A DNA stretch of 64,000 nucleotides from Bog-473 sp963800725 (GCA_963800725.1 CAWDCE010000009.1:1-64000), one strand, 5' to 3'. Shown: positions 46,578 to 55,439, counted from the first letter of the stretch. Notes: generated by a model not told the origin, from the letters alone. A program made the numbers and translations.

Positions 46578-47543
46578 CTACTGCGGCTGATTCCACTCGA
46601 TCCAGCCCAATCCCCCCCGCCCGTCGTCGGCCCGGAACTGCACCATGGCGCGGGGAAAGCGGCTCGTGCGGCCGTCATCCTTGTTGCGCAGCAGCACCGG
46701 TCCGAAGGCAACGGGCGTCACGGCGAACGACATCGACCCGCTTGCGGCCGTCGCTGATCCTTCGCCCGCGCCGCCGTCCCCATATGAGAGGGAGATCGCG
46801 GCCGAGGTGGGCAAGCCCTCTGCACCAAGTTCCTCCTCGACCGACAGCGTGGTGATCGGGAAGACGCCGCCTTCGGGCGTCTGGATGTACCCGAACGCGA
46901 TGGGCATTCCCGGCATACGGATGTCAGCGAGGTGCACCCGAGTCCCGTCGTCGAGTCGGGCCGAGGACCAACACCAACCAAACGCCCACCAGTCGCGCAC
47001 GCCCCACGAGTGGTCCCGCTGGCCTTGACCCCTGATCGGGTGTGCCGTCCCGTCAATGGTGACGGTGCCCGCCACCGTGCAGGGGATCTCATAGCGAGTG
47101 GTGAGGTCGTAGTGGTAGGGCGTGCCGTCGGTGGTCCAAGTGAGATCGAGGTCGAGCGCCGCAGGAATGCCCAACTCGTCGGTGTAGACGGCCTGTGGAT
47201 GCGCCACCACCTCGGCCCTGGCTCTGGCCGCGACACGAAACTCTGCGAGGGGCCGCACAACATCGATGGCGATGGTGGACAGGGCGTCATCGCTCGTGAG
47301 ACCGAAGCCGGCGGGCACCGGGGTGTCGTAGCGGACCGAGCAGACGCCGCGACGATTCGGTCCGACGACCCAGGCGGTCCACCACGCCAGGTCTTGATTC
47401 GGATACAGACCCAAGCGGAGCCAGCCGCCGAGCGAACCGTCCTCTTGGACGAAGTCGGCGTAATAGGACTCGTTCCACAAGTCGTCACTATCGGCGGGGT
47501 GGCGAAGTTCGTCGTCGGGGGAAACGGCGTGGGCGCTCGTCAT
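46578..47543 (-). CDS. AttH/CrtC-like lipocalin-fold protein
   Basis: A 321-residue protein with two lipocalin-like halves. The segment GRGQRDHSWG-type (here GQGQRDHSWGVRDWWAFGW) is the hallmark of AttH/hydroxyneurosporene-synthase-like and DUF7064/7065-type proteins. The start DDLWNESYYADFVQEDGSLGGWLRLGLYPNQ is also typical. Relatives include hydratases and pericyclase-like enzymes acting on hydrophobic compounds. Its ATG overlaps the CMD-like stop, and both follow a VOC gene. Confidence 0.65.
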   Translation of the reverse strand: MTSAHAVSPDDELRHPADSDDLWNESYYADFVQEDGSLGGWLRLGLYPNQDLAWWTAWVVGPNRRGVCSVRYDTPVPAGFGLTSDDALSTIAIDVVRPLAEFRVAARARAEVVAHPQAVYTDELGIPAALDLDLTWTTDGTPYHYDLTTRYEIPCTVAGTVTIDGTAHPIRGQGQRDHSWGVRDWWAFGWCWSSARLDDGTRVHLADIRMPGMPIAFGYIQTPEGGVFPITTLSVEEELGAEGLPTSAAISLSYGDGGAGEGSATAASGSMSFAVTPVAFGPVLLRNKDDGRTSRFPRAMVQFRADDGRGGLGWIEWNQPQ

Positions 47544-48160
47544 CGGTGCATCGCCGATGCGCCCGGAGGTCCCGGCACTTCGATCACGGGGTCGTCACGG
47601 TCGTCGAACTCGGTCCGCAGGGCCCGAGACATCACCGTGTGCGCGAAGTAGAGGGTCGTGATGTAGGTGAGCTCGAGGATGGCTTCGTCGACCAGGTGGG
47701 TCCGCAGTTCTGCAAAGAGTTGGTCGGGAACCCGACCGTGGTCATAGACGAGACAGTCGGTGTAGGCCAACACGGCGCGTTCGGCGGAGTCGAAGCACGA
47801 GGCCGTCGACCAGCTCGGGATCGAGGCGATCTTTTCTTCGGGCATCTTGAGGTCGCGGATCGACTTGGCGTGCTGGGAGAAGACGAATTGGCTTCCCGCG
47901 GCCCACCCCGCCCTGATCTGCCCGAGCTCGCGCAACTCTGGTCCGAGTATGCGCGAGGGGGACTGGTAGAGCCCAAATCCCTCGACGGCGTGGCTGAGCA
48001 CGTCGGGCACGAGGGCAAACACGGTCCACCAGTCGCCCGGTGCCCCGGTAAATGTCCCCGGCTCGGCCACCGGGTCACGCCCCTCGAAGAGAAGGTCGTA
48101 CATGGTCGTCACGATCGGGTCGGTGGCCTCGTCCTTTGGGACCTGTCTGAGTCTGGGCAT
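47540..48160 (-). CDS. Carboxymuconolactone decarboxylase-like protein
   Basis: A 206-residue all-helical AhpD/CMD-fold protein (MPRLRQVPKDEATDPIV, ELRELGQIRAGWAAGSQFVFSQHAKSIRD, AVLAYTDCLVYDHGRVPDQLFAEL). The redox CxxC of AhpD is absent, so it is not a peroxidase-type member and may be a decarboxylase or isomerase. It lies between the VOC and lipocalin-like genes, tightly spaced on both sides. Confidence 0.75.
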   Translation of the reverse strand: MPRLRQVPKDEATDPIVTTMYDLLFEGRDPVAEPGTFTGAPGDWWTVFALVPDVLSHAVEGFGLYQSPSRILGPELRELGQIRAGWAAGSQFVFSQHAKSIRDLKMPEEKIASIPSWSTASCFDSAERAVLAYTDCLVYDHGRVPDQLFAELRTHLVDEAILELTYITTLYFAHTVMSRALRTEFDDRDDPVIEVPGPPGASAMHR

Positions 48161-48174
48161 CGACGGACCGTCTT

Positions 48175-48759
48175 TCAGGCGCCGGGGCGCGCTCGGGCCC
48201 GTGCCAACCCCCGGGCCGGTGCATGCGAGACGTCGTCGGGTCCGAGCTCGCGCGTCCAGCAGGCGAACTCGAGGAGGATGTTGTCGGGGTCGAAGAAATA
48301 GATGCTGCGCACAAAGACGCCGGGGTGCAGCTTGTCGCTGATGCCCCATTCGGAGTCGTCGTGATTGGCGACGTCGGTGCAATCCACGCCGGCAGCCACG
48401 AGACGTCGGCGATAATCCTCGATCTTGTCGGGCGGTACCGCGAAGGCGACGTGATTCATGGAGCCGATCGCGCTGGTCAGGTCGCCGGTGTCGGGACGTG
48501 CGGCGGGCGCGGAGATGCCCGGGACGCCGTCGGGGGCGTTCGGGAACCAGAAGAACGCCAAGCAATCGCCCCCGCCGCAGTCAAAGAAGAAGTGCTGGCC
48601 CATGTCGGCCGGGAGTGCGATCGTCTTGACCAAGGGCATCCCCAAGACGTTGGTGTAGAAGTCGACCGTTGCGGCCATGTCCGAGCAGACCAGGGCGAGA
48701 TGGTTGATGCCTCGGAGCTCGAAGCCGTCCCCGTCAGTGCTCGTTGCGCCACCAATCAT
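48175..48759 (-). CDS. VOC-superfamily (glyoxalase/dioxygenase) protein
   Basis: A 194-residue protein with two beta-alpha-beta-beta-beta modules: GINHLALVCSDMAATVDFYTNVLGMPL with His20, and SMNHVAFAVPPDKIEDYRRRL, then RSIYFFDPDNILLEFACW with the Glu. These supply the usual metal ligands of VOC enzymes. GGGAGG sits upstream of the chosen ATG. It is the first gene of a three-gene operon with the CMD-like and AttH-like proteins, a combination that suggests catabolism of a cyclic or aromatic substrate. The 217-base stretch upstream (48760-48976) shows nothing I can name. Confidence 0.78.
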   Translation of the reverse strand: MIGGATSTDGDGFELRGINHLALVCSDMAATVDFYTNVLGMPLVKTIALPADMGQHFFFDCGGGDCLAFFWFPNAPDGVPGISAPAARPDTGDLTSAIGSMNHVAFAVPPDKIEDYRRRLVAAGVDCTDVANHDDSEWGISDKLHPGVFVRSIYFFDPDNILLEFACWTRELGPDDVSHAPARGLARARARPGA

Positions 48760-48976
48760 TGGTGAAACCTCCCGGGCCAGTCCCGTCATCGTGGCGGTCC
48801 CCCTCACGATAGAGCGCCCGCCATTTGTGTGCTGTGTCAGACCCTTGGGCCAGCACGGTGCATGGTTGAGCGGTGCGATCGGCTGGCGCTCCCCGGGTCT
48901 TGCGCCACGCGGACCGGGCGTTCCCTCCCGGGGGCGACGGCGTCCTGCGGGCCAGGCGGGGGGGTCGGGCGATACG

Positions 48977-49405
48977 ATGCGGCCAATGACGATCGAGCCG
49001 GTCAATCCTGAGCAAGGGGATGCCTTCGATCTGGATCTGGCCGTTTCGACCCTCCAATCGAACAGCACCGACGTGCGCCTCATGCTCAAGTTGCTGGTCG
49101 GCCAGCTCACCGACGTGCTCGGGGATCGCATCGAGGTCGAGCGGGCCGGGGGTCGCTTCCGCAAGTCCGACGAGATCAAGTCGGTGCAGATCACCCTGGG
49201 CGATGACACGCTGCGAGCCGAGGTCCAAGGCACGGGCGTCGCCTGCAGTATTGGACACGCCTCTGGGGGAATCCGAATCCGGAGCGAAAAGGTCACCATG
49301 GATGCCTGGTTGGCCAGACTGCTCAGCACCTTGCACGACGAAGCGTCCCACAGCGAGCAGACTCGGCTCGCCCTCGAGCACATCGTGATCGGAGAGTCGT
49401 CATGA
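48977..49405 (+). CDS. Small conserved-looking protein, first gene of the YbjQ-repeat operon
   Basis: A 142-residue soluble protein (139 if the ATG at 48986 is used). It begins VNPEQGDAFDLDLAVSTLQSN, with a central RKSDEIKSVQITLGDDTLRAEVQG and a helical C-terminus ending in EHIVIG. I do not recognise a domain. It has no signal peptide or membrane segment. It overlaps the next gene by four bases (ATGA), so it is part of the operon of YbjQ-like repeat proteins and may act with them. Confidence 0.6.
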   Translation: MRPMTIEPVNPEQGDAFDLDLAVSTLQSNSTDVRLMLKLLVGQLTDVLGDRIEVERAGGRFRKSDEIKSVQITLGDDTLRAEVQGTGVACSIGHASGGIRIRSEKVTMDAWLARLLSTLHDEASHSEQTRLALEHIVIGESS

Positions 49406-50196
49406 CCCAGCCAGCTGATCTTCCAAAGGATGCCGTCCATCGACTCGAAGAGCTCGAGCACGGGCTCTTCACCTCGGATCTGTCCGTCAATGAGTTCTTA
49501 TTGGTCAAAGAAGCTGGTTTCCATCCGCTGGGCTTCGTCATGGGCTCGTCGATCTACCACATCGGACTCCAGACGAGGAAGTGGGGCGAGAGCCAAGAGC
49601 TCACCAAATTGACCGAGGCCATGTACACGGCCCGAGAGTTGGCGATGACCAGGATGGAAGAAGAGGCGGAGGAACTCGGCGCAGACGGCGTGGTCGGGGT
49701 GCGCCTCGACGTCAACTATTACGAGTGGGGGAGCGACTCGGCCGAATTCATCGTGTTCGGCACGGCGGTCAAGGCCGAGGACGGCGTGTCGTACAAGAAC
49801 GTGCTCGGCAAGCCCTTCACTTCAGACCTCTCAGGTCAGGACTTTTGGACCTTGATGCAGACCGGTCACGTGCCCCAGGGGCTCGTGATGGGGACCTGCG
49901 TCTACCACATTGCCCATCGCAAGCTCACCCAAGCCCTGGGCTCGGTCGGACAGAACACCGAGCTGCCCAACTTCACCCAGGCGCTCTACGAGGCGCGCGA
50001 GTTGGCCATGACCCGTATGCAAGACGAGGCGGGGCAGCTCAATGCCAGCGGCATCGTCGGCGTGCGATTGGAAGAGAAATCGCATCAATGGGGATCGCAC
50101 ACCATCGAGTTCCTCGCCCTGGGCACTGCGGTGACAAAAACAACGGGTGAGGTCACCTTGCCCAAGCCGACCACCATCATCTCGCTCGACAACTGA
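49402..50196 (+). CDS. Protein with two YbjQ-like domains (A)
   Basis: 264 residues holding two copies of a YbjQ/DUF74-like domain (about 20-125 and 135-250). Each starts with an FTSDLS motif, then G(F/H)xPxG(F/L)VMG(S/T)x(I/V)YHI, then a helix ARELAMTRMxxEAxxL, and ends (V/I)VGVRL...GTAV. The helix and VVGVR ending match E. coli YbjQ, which forms a pentameric ring and was proposed to bind heavy metals. No metal site is proven. It overlaps both neighbours and has two paralogues directly downstream. Confidence 0.72.
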   Translation: MTQPADLPKDAVHRLEELEHGLFTSDLSVNEFLLVKEAGFHPLGFVMGSSIYHIGLQTRKWGESQELTKLTEAMYTARELAMTRMEEEAEELGADGVVGVRLDVNYYEWGSDSAEFIVFGTAVKAEDGVSYKNVLGKPFTSDLSGQDFWTLMQTGHVPQGLVMGTCVYHIAHRKLTQALGSVGQNTELPNFTQALYEARELAMTRMQDEAGQLNASGIVGVRLEEKSHQWGSHTIEFLALGTAVTKTTGEVTLPKPTTIISLDN

Positions 50197-51128
50197 TGGA
50201 CCCGGGCACGCCCGAAGCGTCCGGCGGCGCTACGGCCGATCCGGCACCCGACCTCCCCGAGGCGGCGCTGCGACGCCTCGACGCCACGGCGTTCTCCTCG
50301 GGGCTCAGCGTGCCCGACTTCGCGGCGTGCCTCGAACTCGGCCTGCAACCGGTTGCCCTGGTCCAAGGCTTTTGTGTCATGCAGTGGGGTTTCTACGGTG
50401 CGGGCTCGATGTACCGACGGGGCCTCATGCCCGTCGCCGGCGGAGCCGGGGCGTATTCAGAGAGCTACCGCTGCCCCCACGGCTACGTGTCGGCCGAACA
50501 CAGGATGTGGGGTCAGAACTTCGAACAACCTTGGGTCGAGTCAGCCTGGTCGCAAGGCTATGACGCGGCCTATTCGCGCATGATCGAAGAGGCGTCCGCG
50601 CTCGGAGCCCATGGGGTGATTGGCGTGGTCGACCGGATCACCCAGGTGGCCGACAGCCAGACGACCGAGTTCCATTTCCTCGGGACCGCGGTCACCGTCG
50701 AGGGAGCGACGCCCCCAGCCGGTGGGGTCCCGTGGACCACCTTGCTGGCCGGGCAGCGTCTCACCAAGTCGATCGAGGCGGGCTTCATGCCTGTCGCCGT
50801 GGTCGCTTCGATGGCCTCGGTCCGGGTCTGGGCCTACTGCATCACCGAATACCAGATGGAGGGCGGCCGTGGTTGGGGCATGGGGGGCCAGGGCAACGAG
50901 GTCGAGCAGGTCACCAAGGCCCACATGGCCGTGCGCCAGCTGGCCCGCAAGCATGTCCGCCAGAAATTGGTCGGCGACGCGCTGCACGGGGTCGAGATCG
51001 ATGTGGTCAAGCGCGAACTCACCCAAGGTGACGAGGTCATCGACTGCACGATCCGCGGGAACCGGGTTCGGCGCTTCAAGGAATTCGATGATGTGGCGGC
51101 CCCGAGACCGACAGTGCGCCTCTCATGA
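50196..51128 (+). CDS. Protein with two YbjQ-like domains (B), divergent
   Basis: 310 residues, the longest and most divergent of the three paralogues. The first domain (about 28-168) has FSSGLSVPDFAACLELGLQP, a 30-residue insert with MYRRGLMPVAGGAGAYSE, then AAYSRMIEEASALGAHGVIGVV and LGTAV. The second (about 175-290) has LLAGQRLTKSIEAGFMPVAVV and a changed helix with QLARKHVRQKLVGDALHGVEI. It starts at the ATG that overlaps the previous stop (TGATG). It may have taken a different role in a hetero-oligomer. Confidence 0.66.
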   Translation: MDPGTPEASGGATADPAPDLPEAALRRLDATAFSSGLSVPDFAACLELGLQPVALVQGFCVMQWGFYGAGSMYRRGLMPVAGGAGAYSESYRCPHGYVSAEHRMWGQNFEQPWVESAWSQGYDAAYSRMIEEASALGAHGVIGVVDRITQVADSQTTEFHFLGTAVTVEGATPPAGGVPWTTLLAGQRLTKSIEAGFMPVAVVASMASVRVWAYCITEYQMEGGRGWGMGGQGNEVEQVTKAHMAVRQLARKHVRQKLVGDALHGVEIDVVKRELTQGDEVIDCTIRGNRVRRFKEFDDVAAPRPTVRLS

Positions 51129-51958
51129 GCACCACTGAGATGGATCTCAAAGCCGAGATGCGTCGCGGCGCGGCGTCACTCGGCGGGGCGCCGTCGTCCA
51201 CTCAACCGCGCGGCATCACCTCGGACCTGTCGATCGACGAGGCGCTGCTCTTGCACGGGGCGGGATGGGAGCCGGTCGACTTGGTCTGCGGAGTCTCGGT
51301 GGCTTCTGTGCCCTTTGGGGTGTGGAGTTGGGGCCAAGGAGAGATCTCCGTCGCCTCGGCGGCCCACAATGCCGCCGTGGCTGGGGCGGCACGACGGATG
51401 CGCGAAGAATGCGCGCGGGTGCACGGCCACGGTGTGGTCGGCGTCAGGGTCGAAGTCGAGGTCTCCACCCACCACATCGACGTCGATTTGGTCGGTACCG
51501 CTGTCCGTCCAATCGGAGCCGAGGGCGTCCCCGATGACCCATTCATCTCTGACCTTTCGGCCCGGGACTTCACGCTGCTCAAAGCGGCCGGGTGGATGCC
51601 GGCCGGCCTGGCGTTCGGCGCCAGTTTCGTCTACGCCCCCCGACGTTCGGCGGGCACTGCGTTGGCCCAGAAGCGCCAGAACGTGGAATTGGCCAACTTC
51701 ACCCAGGCCATGTACGCCGCCCGGGAATCCGCTATGGAGCGCATGCAGGACTCGGCGATCGCGGTCGGTGGTGACGGTGTGGTCGGGGTCAAGGTCACCG
51801 AGGGCCCGATGAGCTTCGCTCGTCACGCAGTGGGATTCACGGCGTGGGGCACGACGGTCAAGCTGGTGGCTGATGTGCACCAGCACATCAGGCCGCAAGT
51901 GGTCCTCGCGCTCGACGACGCGACGGTAATGTTTGCCGCCGAGAGCCTTCGGAACTGA
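51125..51958 (+). CDS. Protein with two YbjQ-like domains (C)
   Basis: 277 residues with two YbjQ-like domains (about 35-135 and 140-255). Landmarks are ITSDLSIDEALLLHGAGWEP, ARRMREECARVHGHGVVGVRVE and FISDLSARDFTLLKAAGWMP, FTQAMYAARESAMERMQDSAI, GDGVVGVKV. The second domain is closest to domain 2 of protein A, including NFTQA(L/M)YxARE. The start overlaps protein B's stop (ATGA). With its neighbours it completes six YbjQ-like domains in three proteins. Confidence 0.7.
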   Translation: MSTTEMDLKAEMRRGAASLGGAPSSTQPRGITSDLSIDEALLLHGAGWEPVDLVCGVSVASVPFGVWSWGQGEISVASAAHNAAVAGAARRMREECARVHGHGVVGVRVEVEVSTHHIDVDLVGTAVRPIGAEGVPDDPFISDLSARDFTLLKAAGWMPAGLAFGASFVYAPRRSAGTALAQKRQNVELANFTQAMYAARESAMERMQDSAIAVGGDGVVGVKVTEGPMSFARHAVGFTAWGTTVKLVADVHQHIRPQVVLALDDATVMFAAESLRN

Positions 51959-51966
51959 GCAGGGGG

Positions 51967-52353
51967 ATGCCAATGGATTGGCCAGCGTGGGCGCGCCACT
52001 ACGAGTCGATCGAGGGGGCCGATGCGTTTGCGGCGCTCTTCGCCCCGGGTGGACGCTTTTGCGATCCGGTCACACCGTGGACCACCGACGTGCGCAAGGT
52101 GGCCGACGACACCGAGAAGATCTTCCCCGACTGGCGCCAACAGATCGACGACATCCGCGGCGGCCACGATTGGGCGGTTTTCGAATGGACGGGGACGGGG
52201 ACATTTCCGAAACAAAATGGCCAGGGGATCCCCATCGTGATGTACGGCGCCACCGTCATCTCCGTCGACGCCGACGGCCTGGTCACTTCGTGGCGCGACT
52301 ACCTCGACACCAATGAGCCTCTGGCACAGATCAAAGCGGGCCTCGAGGACTGA
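51967..52353 (+). CDS. SnoaL/NTF2-like protein
   Basis: A 128-residue NTF2-fold protein (WARHYESIEGADAFAALFAPGGRFCDPVT, DWAVFEWTGTGTF, GATVISVDADGLVTSWRDYLD). The conical fold binds hydrophobic ligands and includes isomerases such as ketosteroid isomerase and SnoaL-type cyclases. The catalytic pair is not assignable. Two ATGs six bases apart could start it. It follows the YbjQ-repeat operon by eight bases and may belong to it. It converges on the ferritin-like gene. Confidence 0.68.
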   Translation: MPMDWPAWARHYESIEGADAFAALFAPGGRFCDPVTPWTTDVRKVADDTEKIFPDWRQQIDDIRGGHDWAVFEWTGTGTFPKQNGQGIPIVMYGATVISVDADGLVTSWRDYLDTNEPLAQIKAGLED

Positions 52354-52356
52354 TCT

Positions 52357-53430
52357 TCAGGCCAGGTCGGCCACCGCCTTGATGTGTGACATCCGGGTGG
52401 CGTCATACTCCTCGGCGGCCGCTTCGTCATTGGCCATCTCCGCGTCGATATCAGTGTCGGCGAACTCGATCACGCCCATCTCGCCGAAGGCCGAGCGGAT
52501 CTTGGGTCCCCACAGGCCGATGTCTTTGAGGATCGGCACGATCCGCAAGAACAGGTAGCTGCGAAAGACCCGGAGCGACTCGCTGTGCTCCACGTACTCG
52601 CCGATCTCGGCGGGAAGTTCGAGCCGTTCCCACACCTCTTCGCCCAAGAACCTGTCCCGCATGCGATAGCAGGCCTCGACGCAGAACTCCTCGCGTTCAT
52701 CGCGCTCGGCCTGGGTGAGTTGAGGGTAGTAGTCGCGCAAGGCGAGACGACCGAACATCACATGGCGCGCTTCGTCCTGCATGACATAGGCGTTGAGCGC
52801 CTTGGCCAGCGGGTCTTGTGCGGTGTTGCGGATAAATCCGAACGCGGCGAGGGCCAGGCCTTCGACGAGCACCTGCATCCCGAGGTAGGTCATGTCCCAG
52901 CGGCTGTCGGAGATGACATCGTCGAGCAGGCTCTTGAGATTGGGGTTCAACGGATAGACGAGCTGGATCTTTTCGTGCAGGTACCGGCTGTAGACCTCGA
53001 CGTGTCGCGCTTCGTCGATCACCTGGGTCGCGGCGTAGAACTTCGAGTCGATGTCGGGCACCGTTTGGACGATTTTGGCCGTGCAGATCAGCGCACCCTG
53101 CTCGCCGTGCATGAATTGACTGAAGCGCCAAGCCTCGGTGTGGCGGCGGACCTCGGCCTTGCGGGCGTCATCCATCGCCTCCCACCAGGTGGTGCCGAAG
53201 ATCGGATTGATCTCGTCGGGCAGGCCGACCGGATTCTCAAGGTCGACCTCGTGGGACCAGTCGAGCCGGTCGCTGCCGATCCACTGTCGGCGCGTTCCCT
53301 TGTCGTAGAGGCGCAGCAATTGGTCGCGCCCGGCGGTGTAGTCGAAGTCGAACAAGGTGGTCGAAGGGGATTCGATGCCCCATTTCGAGGCCGAACCGTC
53401 ATTGCCCGCAGGCAGGGTTGTGCTGGTCAT
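52357..53430 (-). CDS. Ferritin-like diiron protein (R2/AurF-like oxygenase fold)
   Basis: A 357-residue helical protein with a complete set of diiron ligands: Glu110 (HGEQGAL), Glu140 and His143 (DEARHVEVY), Glu190 (VEGLAL), Glu220 and His223 (DEARHVMFG). Such four-helix carboxylate proteins include R2-like ligand-binding oxidases, desaturases and N-oxygenases. The short C-terminus makes a class I R2 role unlikely. The substrate is unknown. An AAGGAGG site precedes the ATG. The zinc alcohol dehydrogenase ends 102 bases upstream on the same strand. Confidence 0.78.
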   Translation of the reverse strand: MTSTTLPAGNDGSASKWGIESPSTTLFDFDYTAGRDQLLRLYDKGTRRQWIGSDRLDWSHEVDLENPVGLPDEINPIFGTTWWEAMDDARKAEVRRHTEAWRFSQFMHGEQGALICTAKIVQTVPDIDSKFYAATQVIDEARHVEVYSRYLHEKIQLVYPLNPNLKSLLDDVISDSRWDMTYLGMQVLVEGLALAAFGFIRNTAQDPLAKALNAYVMQDEARHVMFGRLALRDYYPQLTQAERDEREEFCVEACYRMRDRFLGEEVWERLELPAEIGEYVEHSESLRVFRSYLFLRIVPILKDIGLWGPKIRSAFGEMGVIEFADTDIDAEMANDEAAAEEYDATRMSHIKAVADLA

Positions 53431-53532
53431 GGCACGCCTCCTTGGCAGTTGAGCGTCGCGAACGGTCGACGCCCACGACGTTACGCCCGTGAGATTTCGT
53501 GTCAAGTGCCGCCCCGGCGGGGCCAATTGGCG

Positions 53533-54765
53533 TCAGCGAAAGTCGAAGGCGACCTTGATGGCGTCACTTGTCGCCTGGGTGGCGAGCACGCTGAAGGCGT
53601 TTCGCCATTCATCGAGACGGAAGGTGTGGGTCAACATCCCGTCCATGTCGATGCGACCGTCGCCGGCCAGCGCCAGGTAGTGCTCGATGCCGTGGCGGCG
53701 TACGCCCTCGACCTCTTCGATGCCGAATGCGTTGGAGCCGACCCACGAGATCTCCTTGAAATAGAGGGGTGACCATTCCCATCGCTCGGGTGCATGGACG
53801 CCGCTCTTGACCATCGTGCCCCGGGCCTTGAGCAGTCGTACGCCGATTTCGGCGGTCTTGGCCGTGCCGACGGTGTCATAGACGACATCGATTCCGCCGG
53901 GGTGGGCCATTGGCAGCGACGTGCCCTCCACGCGGTGCAGCACACCGCCGGACCACGCGGCCGCACGCTCGAGCAGATCTTCGAGTGGGTACGGGTCCAC
54001 CACCGTCGCCCCGAGCCGGCGGGCCAACGCGGCCTGGGCGGGGAAACGGGCGACCACCATGATCTCGACGTCTGGGTAGAGCGCCCGGATGATCGCCGTG
54101 GCGGTGGCGCCGAGGGCACCGCCGCCATAGACGAGGACCTTTCCACCGGGCGGCGGCGGATGGCGGGTCACCGAGTGCAAAGACACCGAGAACGGGTCAG
54201 CGAGTACGGCGACCTCGTCACTGATGTCGTCGGGGATCGGGAAGAACATCGATTCGTGGGCCGGCAGGTATTCAGCGAATCCCCCGGGGGCGTCCTTGGA
54301 GGTGCCCGTGTGGATGCCCGCAGCGATCGGACCCTGGGTGAAGTGCCAACACATGCTCAGGTCGCCGTCGCGGCAGGCGCCGCACACGGGATCGATGCCC
54401 CGGGGAACACAGGAGAGCCACGGATTGAGCACCACCCGCTGGCCGACCTCGAGGCGGGTCACGTCACGGCCAACTTCGCTGATCTCGGCCACCACCTCGT
54501 GGCCGAGCACCGTCGGGAAGGTAAAGAGCCCGTTCAACGCGCTGTCGACGTAGTTGTCACCAAAATCCATGAACACCTGTTTGGCATCGGATCCGCAGAT
54601 GCCGGTCAGGCGCGTCTTGGCCATGACCCAGTCCCTGCGGGTCGGCACCGGCGGGTCCAACTCGCACATGCGCATCGGCACCTTGGACAGGCCGACCAGG
54701 AGGTGATTGTCGGGGTCAGGCGGGGTCCAGCGGTCGGGCTTGACCCCATAGAGCAATCCCTGCAT
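53533..54765 (-). CDS. Zinc-dependent alcohol dehydrogenase
   Basis: A 410-residue medium-chain dehydrogenase. The catalytic zinc ligands are Cys57 (GICGSD) and the His89-Glu90 pair of GHE. The structural zinc cysteines are near 119, 128, 131 and 139 (CVPRGIDPVCGACRDGDLSMC). VYGGGALGATATAIIRAL is the nucleotide-binding loop. It oxidises an alcohol with NAD(P); the substrate is not clear. It may be co-transcribed with the ferritin-like gene, which could produce its substrate. Confidence 0.83.
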   Translation of the reverse strand: MQGLLYGVKPDRWTPPDPDNHLLVGLSKVPMRMCELDPPVPTRRDWVMAKTRLTGICGSDAKQVFMDFGDNYVDSALNGLFTFPTVLGHEVVAEISEVGRDVTRLEVGQRVVLNPWLSCVPRGIDPVCGACRDGDLSMCWHFTQGPIAAGIHTGTSKDAPGGFAEYLPAHESMFFPIPDDISDEVAVLADPFSVSLHSVTRHPPPPGGKVLVYGGGALGATATAIIRALYPDVEIMVVARFPAQAALARRLGATVVDPYPLEDLLERAAAWSGGVLHRVEGTSLPMAHPGGIDVVYDTVGTAKTAEIGVRLLKARGTMVKSGVHAPERWEWSPLYFKEISWVGSNAFGIEEVEGVRRHGIEHYLALAGDGRIDMDGMLTHTFRLDEWRNAFSVLATQATSDAIKVAFDFR

Positions 54766-54856
54766 GTGTCATCCCCCGCTTCGGCTCGGTCAACCGGCCC
54801 AAGCTAGCGCGCGGAGTTGGTTGGACCTCGGGTCGCAATTGCCTCGACGAACTGAC

Positions 54857-55345
54857 CTAATTCGTCGTGCAGTTGGTGTACCCGTTCACCGTGGTGCAGT
54901 TCTGGTGGACGACCGCCGCGACGATGACGATGAAGATCACCGCAATGGCAATCAGGGCGAATCCCACGATGATCCCGGCCAGGGCCAGGCCGCTGCCACC
55001 TTGGGTCCCGTTGGCGTTTCGAATCTGGCTCCGGCCCACGAAGCCGAAGATGATGCCGAGCACGCACGGAATCCCGAAGAGAAACGGGATGATCCCAACA
55101 CACGAGAGGACGAGCGAAGCCACGGCCATGCCGTTCGTCTTGATCGGAGCGGTCGCCGCAACGCCGTAGGGGGTGCTGTACGAAGGCATTGATCCCGGCG
55201 CCTGGCCCATGGGAATTCCGCTTGCGGGCAACGGACTCCCCGGGGGCACCGCGGTCGGCAACGCCGGTCCGGTCCACGTCTCAGGTGGATACCACTTGCC
55301 GTCGGATGCCAACCACCATCCGGGGCCCTGCGATGTGTCGCTCAT
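54857..55345 (-). CDS. DUF2510 + DUF4190 membrane protein
   Basis: A 162-residue protein. GWWLASDGKWYPPET (9-23) is the DUF2510 signature found at the N-termini of many actinobacterial membrane proteins. It is followed by a Pro/Gly-rich linker and a DUF4190 hairpin of two membrane segments (MAVASLVLSCVGIIPFLFGI and LALAGIIVGFALIAI). A short extracellular tail contains two cysteines. Function unknown. Confidence 0.78.
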   Translation of the reverse strand: MSDTSQGPGWWLASDGKWYPPETWTGPALPTAVPPGSPLPASGIPMGQAPGSMPSYSTPYGVAATAPIKTNGMAVASLVLSCVGIIPFLFGIPCVLGIIFGFVGRSQIRNANGTQGGSGLALAGIIVGFALIAIAVIFIVIVAAVVHQNCTTVNGYTNCTTN

Positions 55346-55439
55346 ATCGCTTCTTCCCCTCGTCTCCCACGCCGCTTGGAGGAGCTGGCGCCGAACAGCC
55401 TATGCAGACTGCAACCCGAGATGAGGGGATAGGGCGGCC

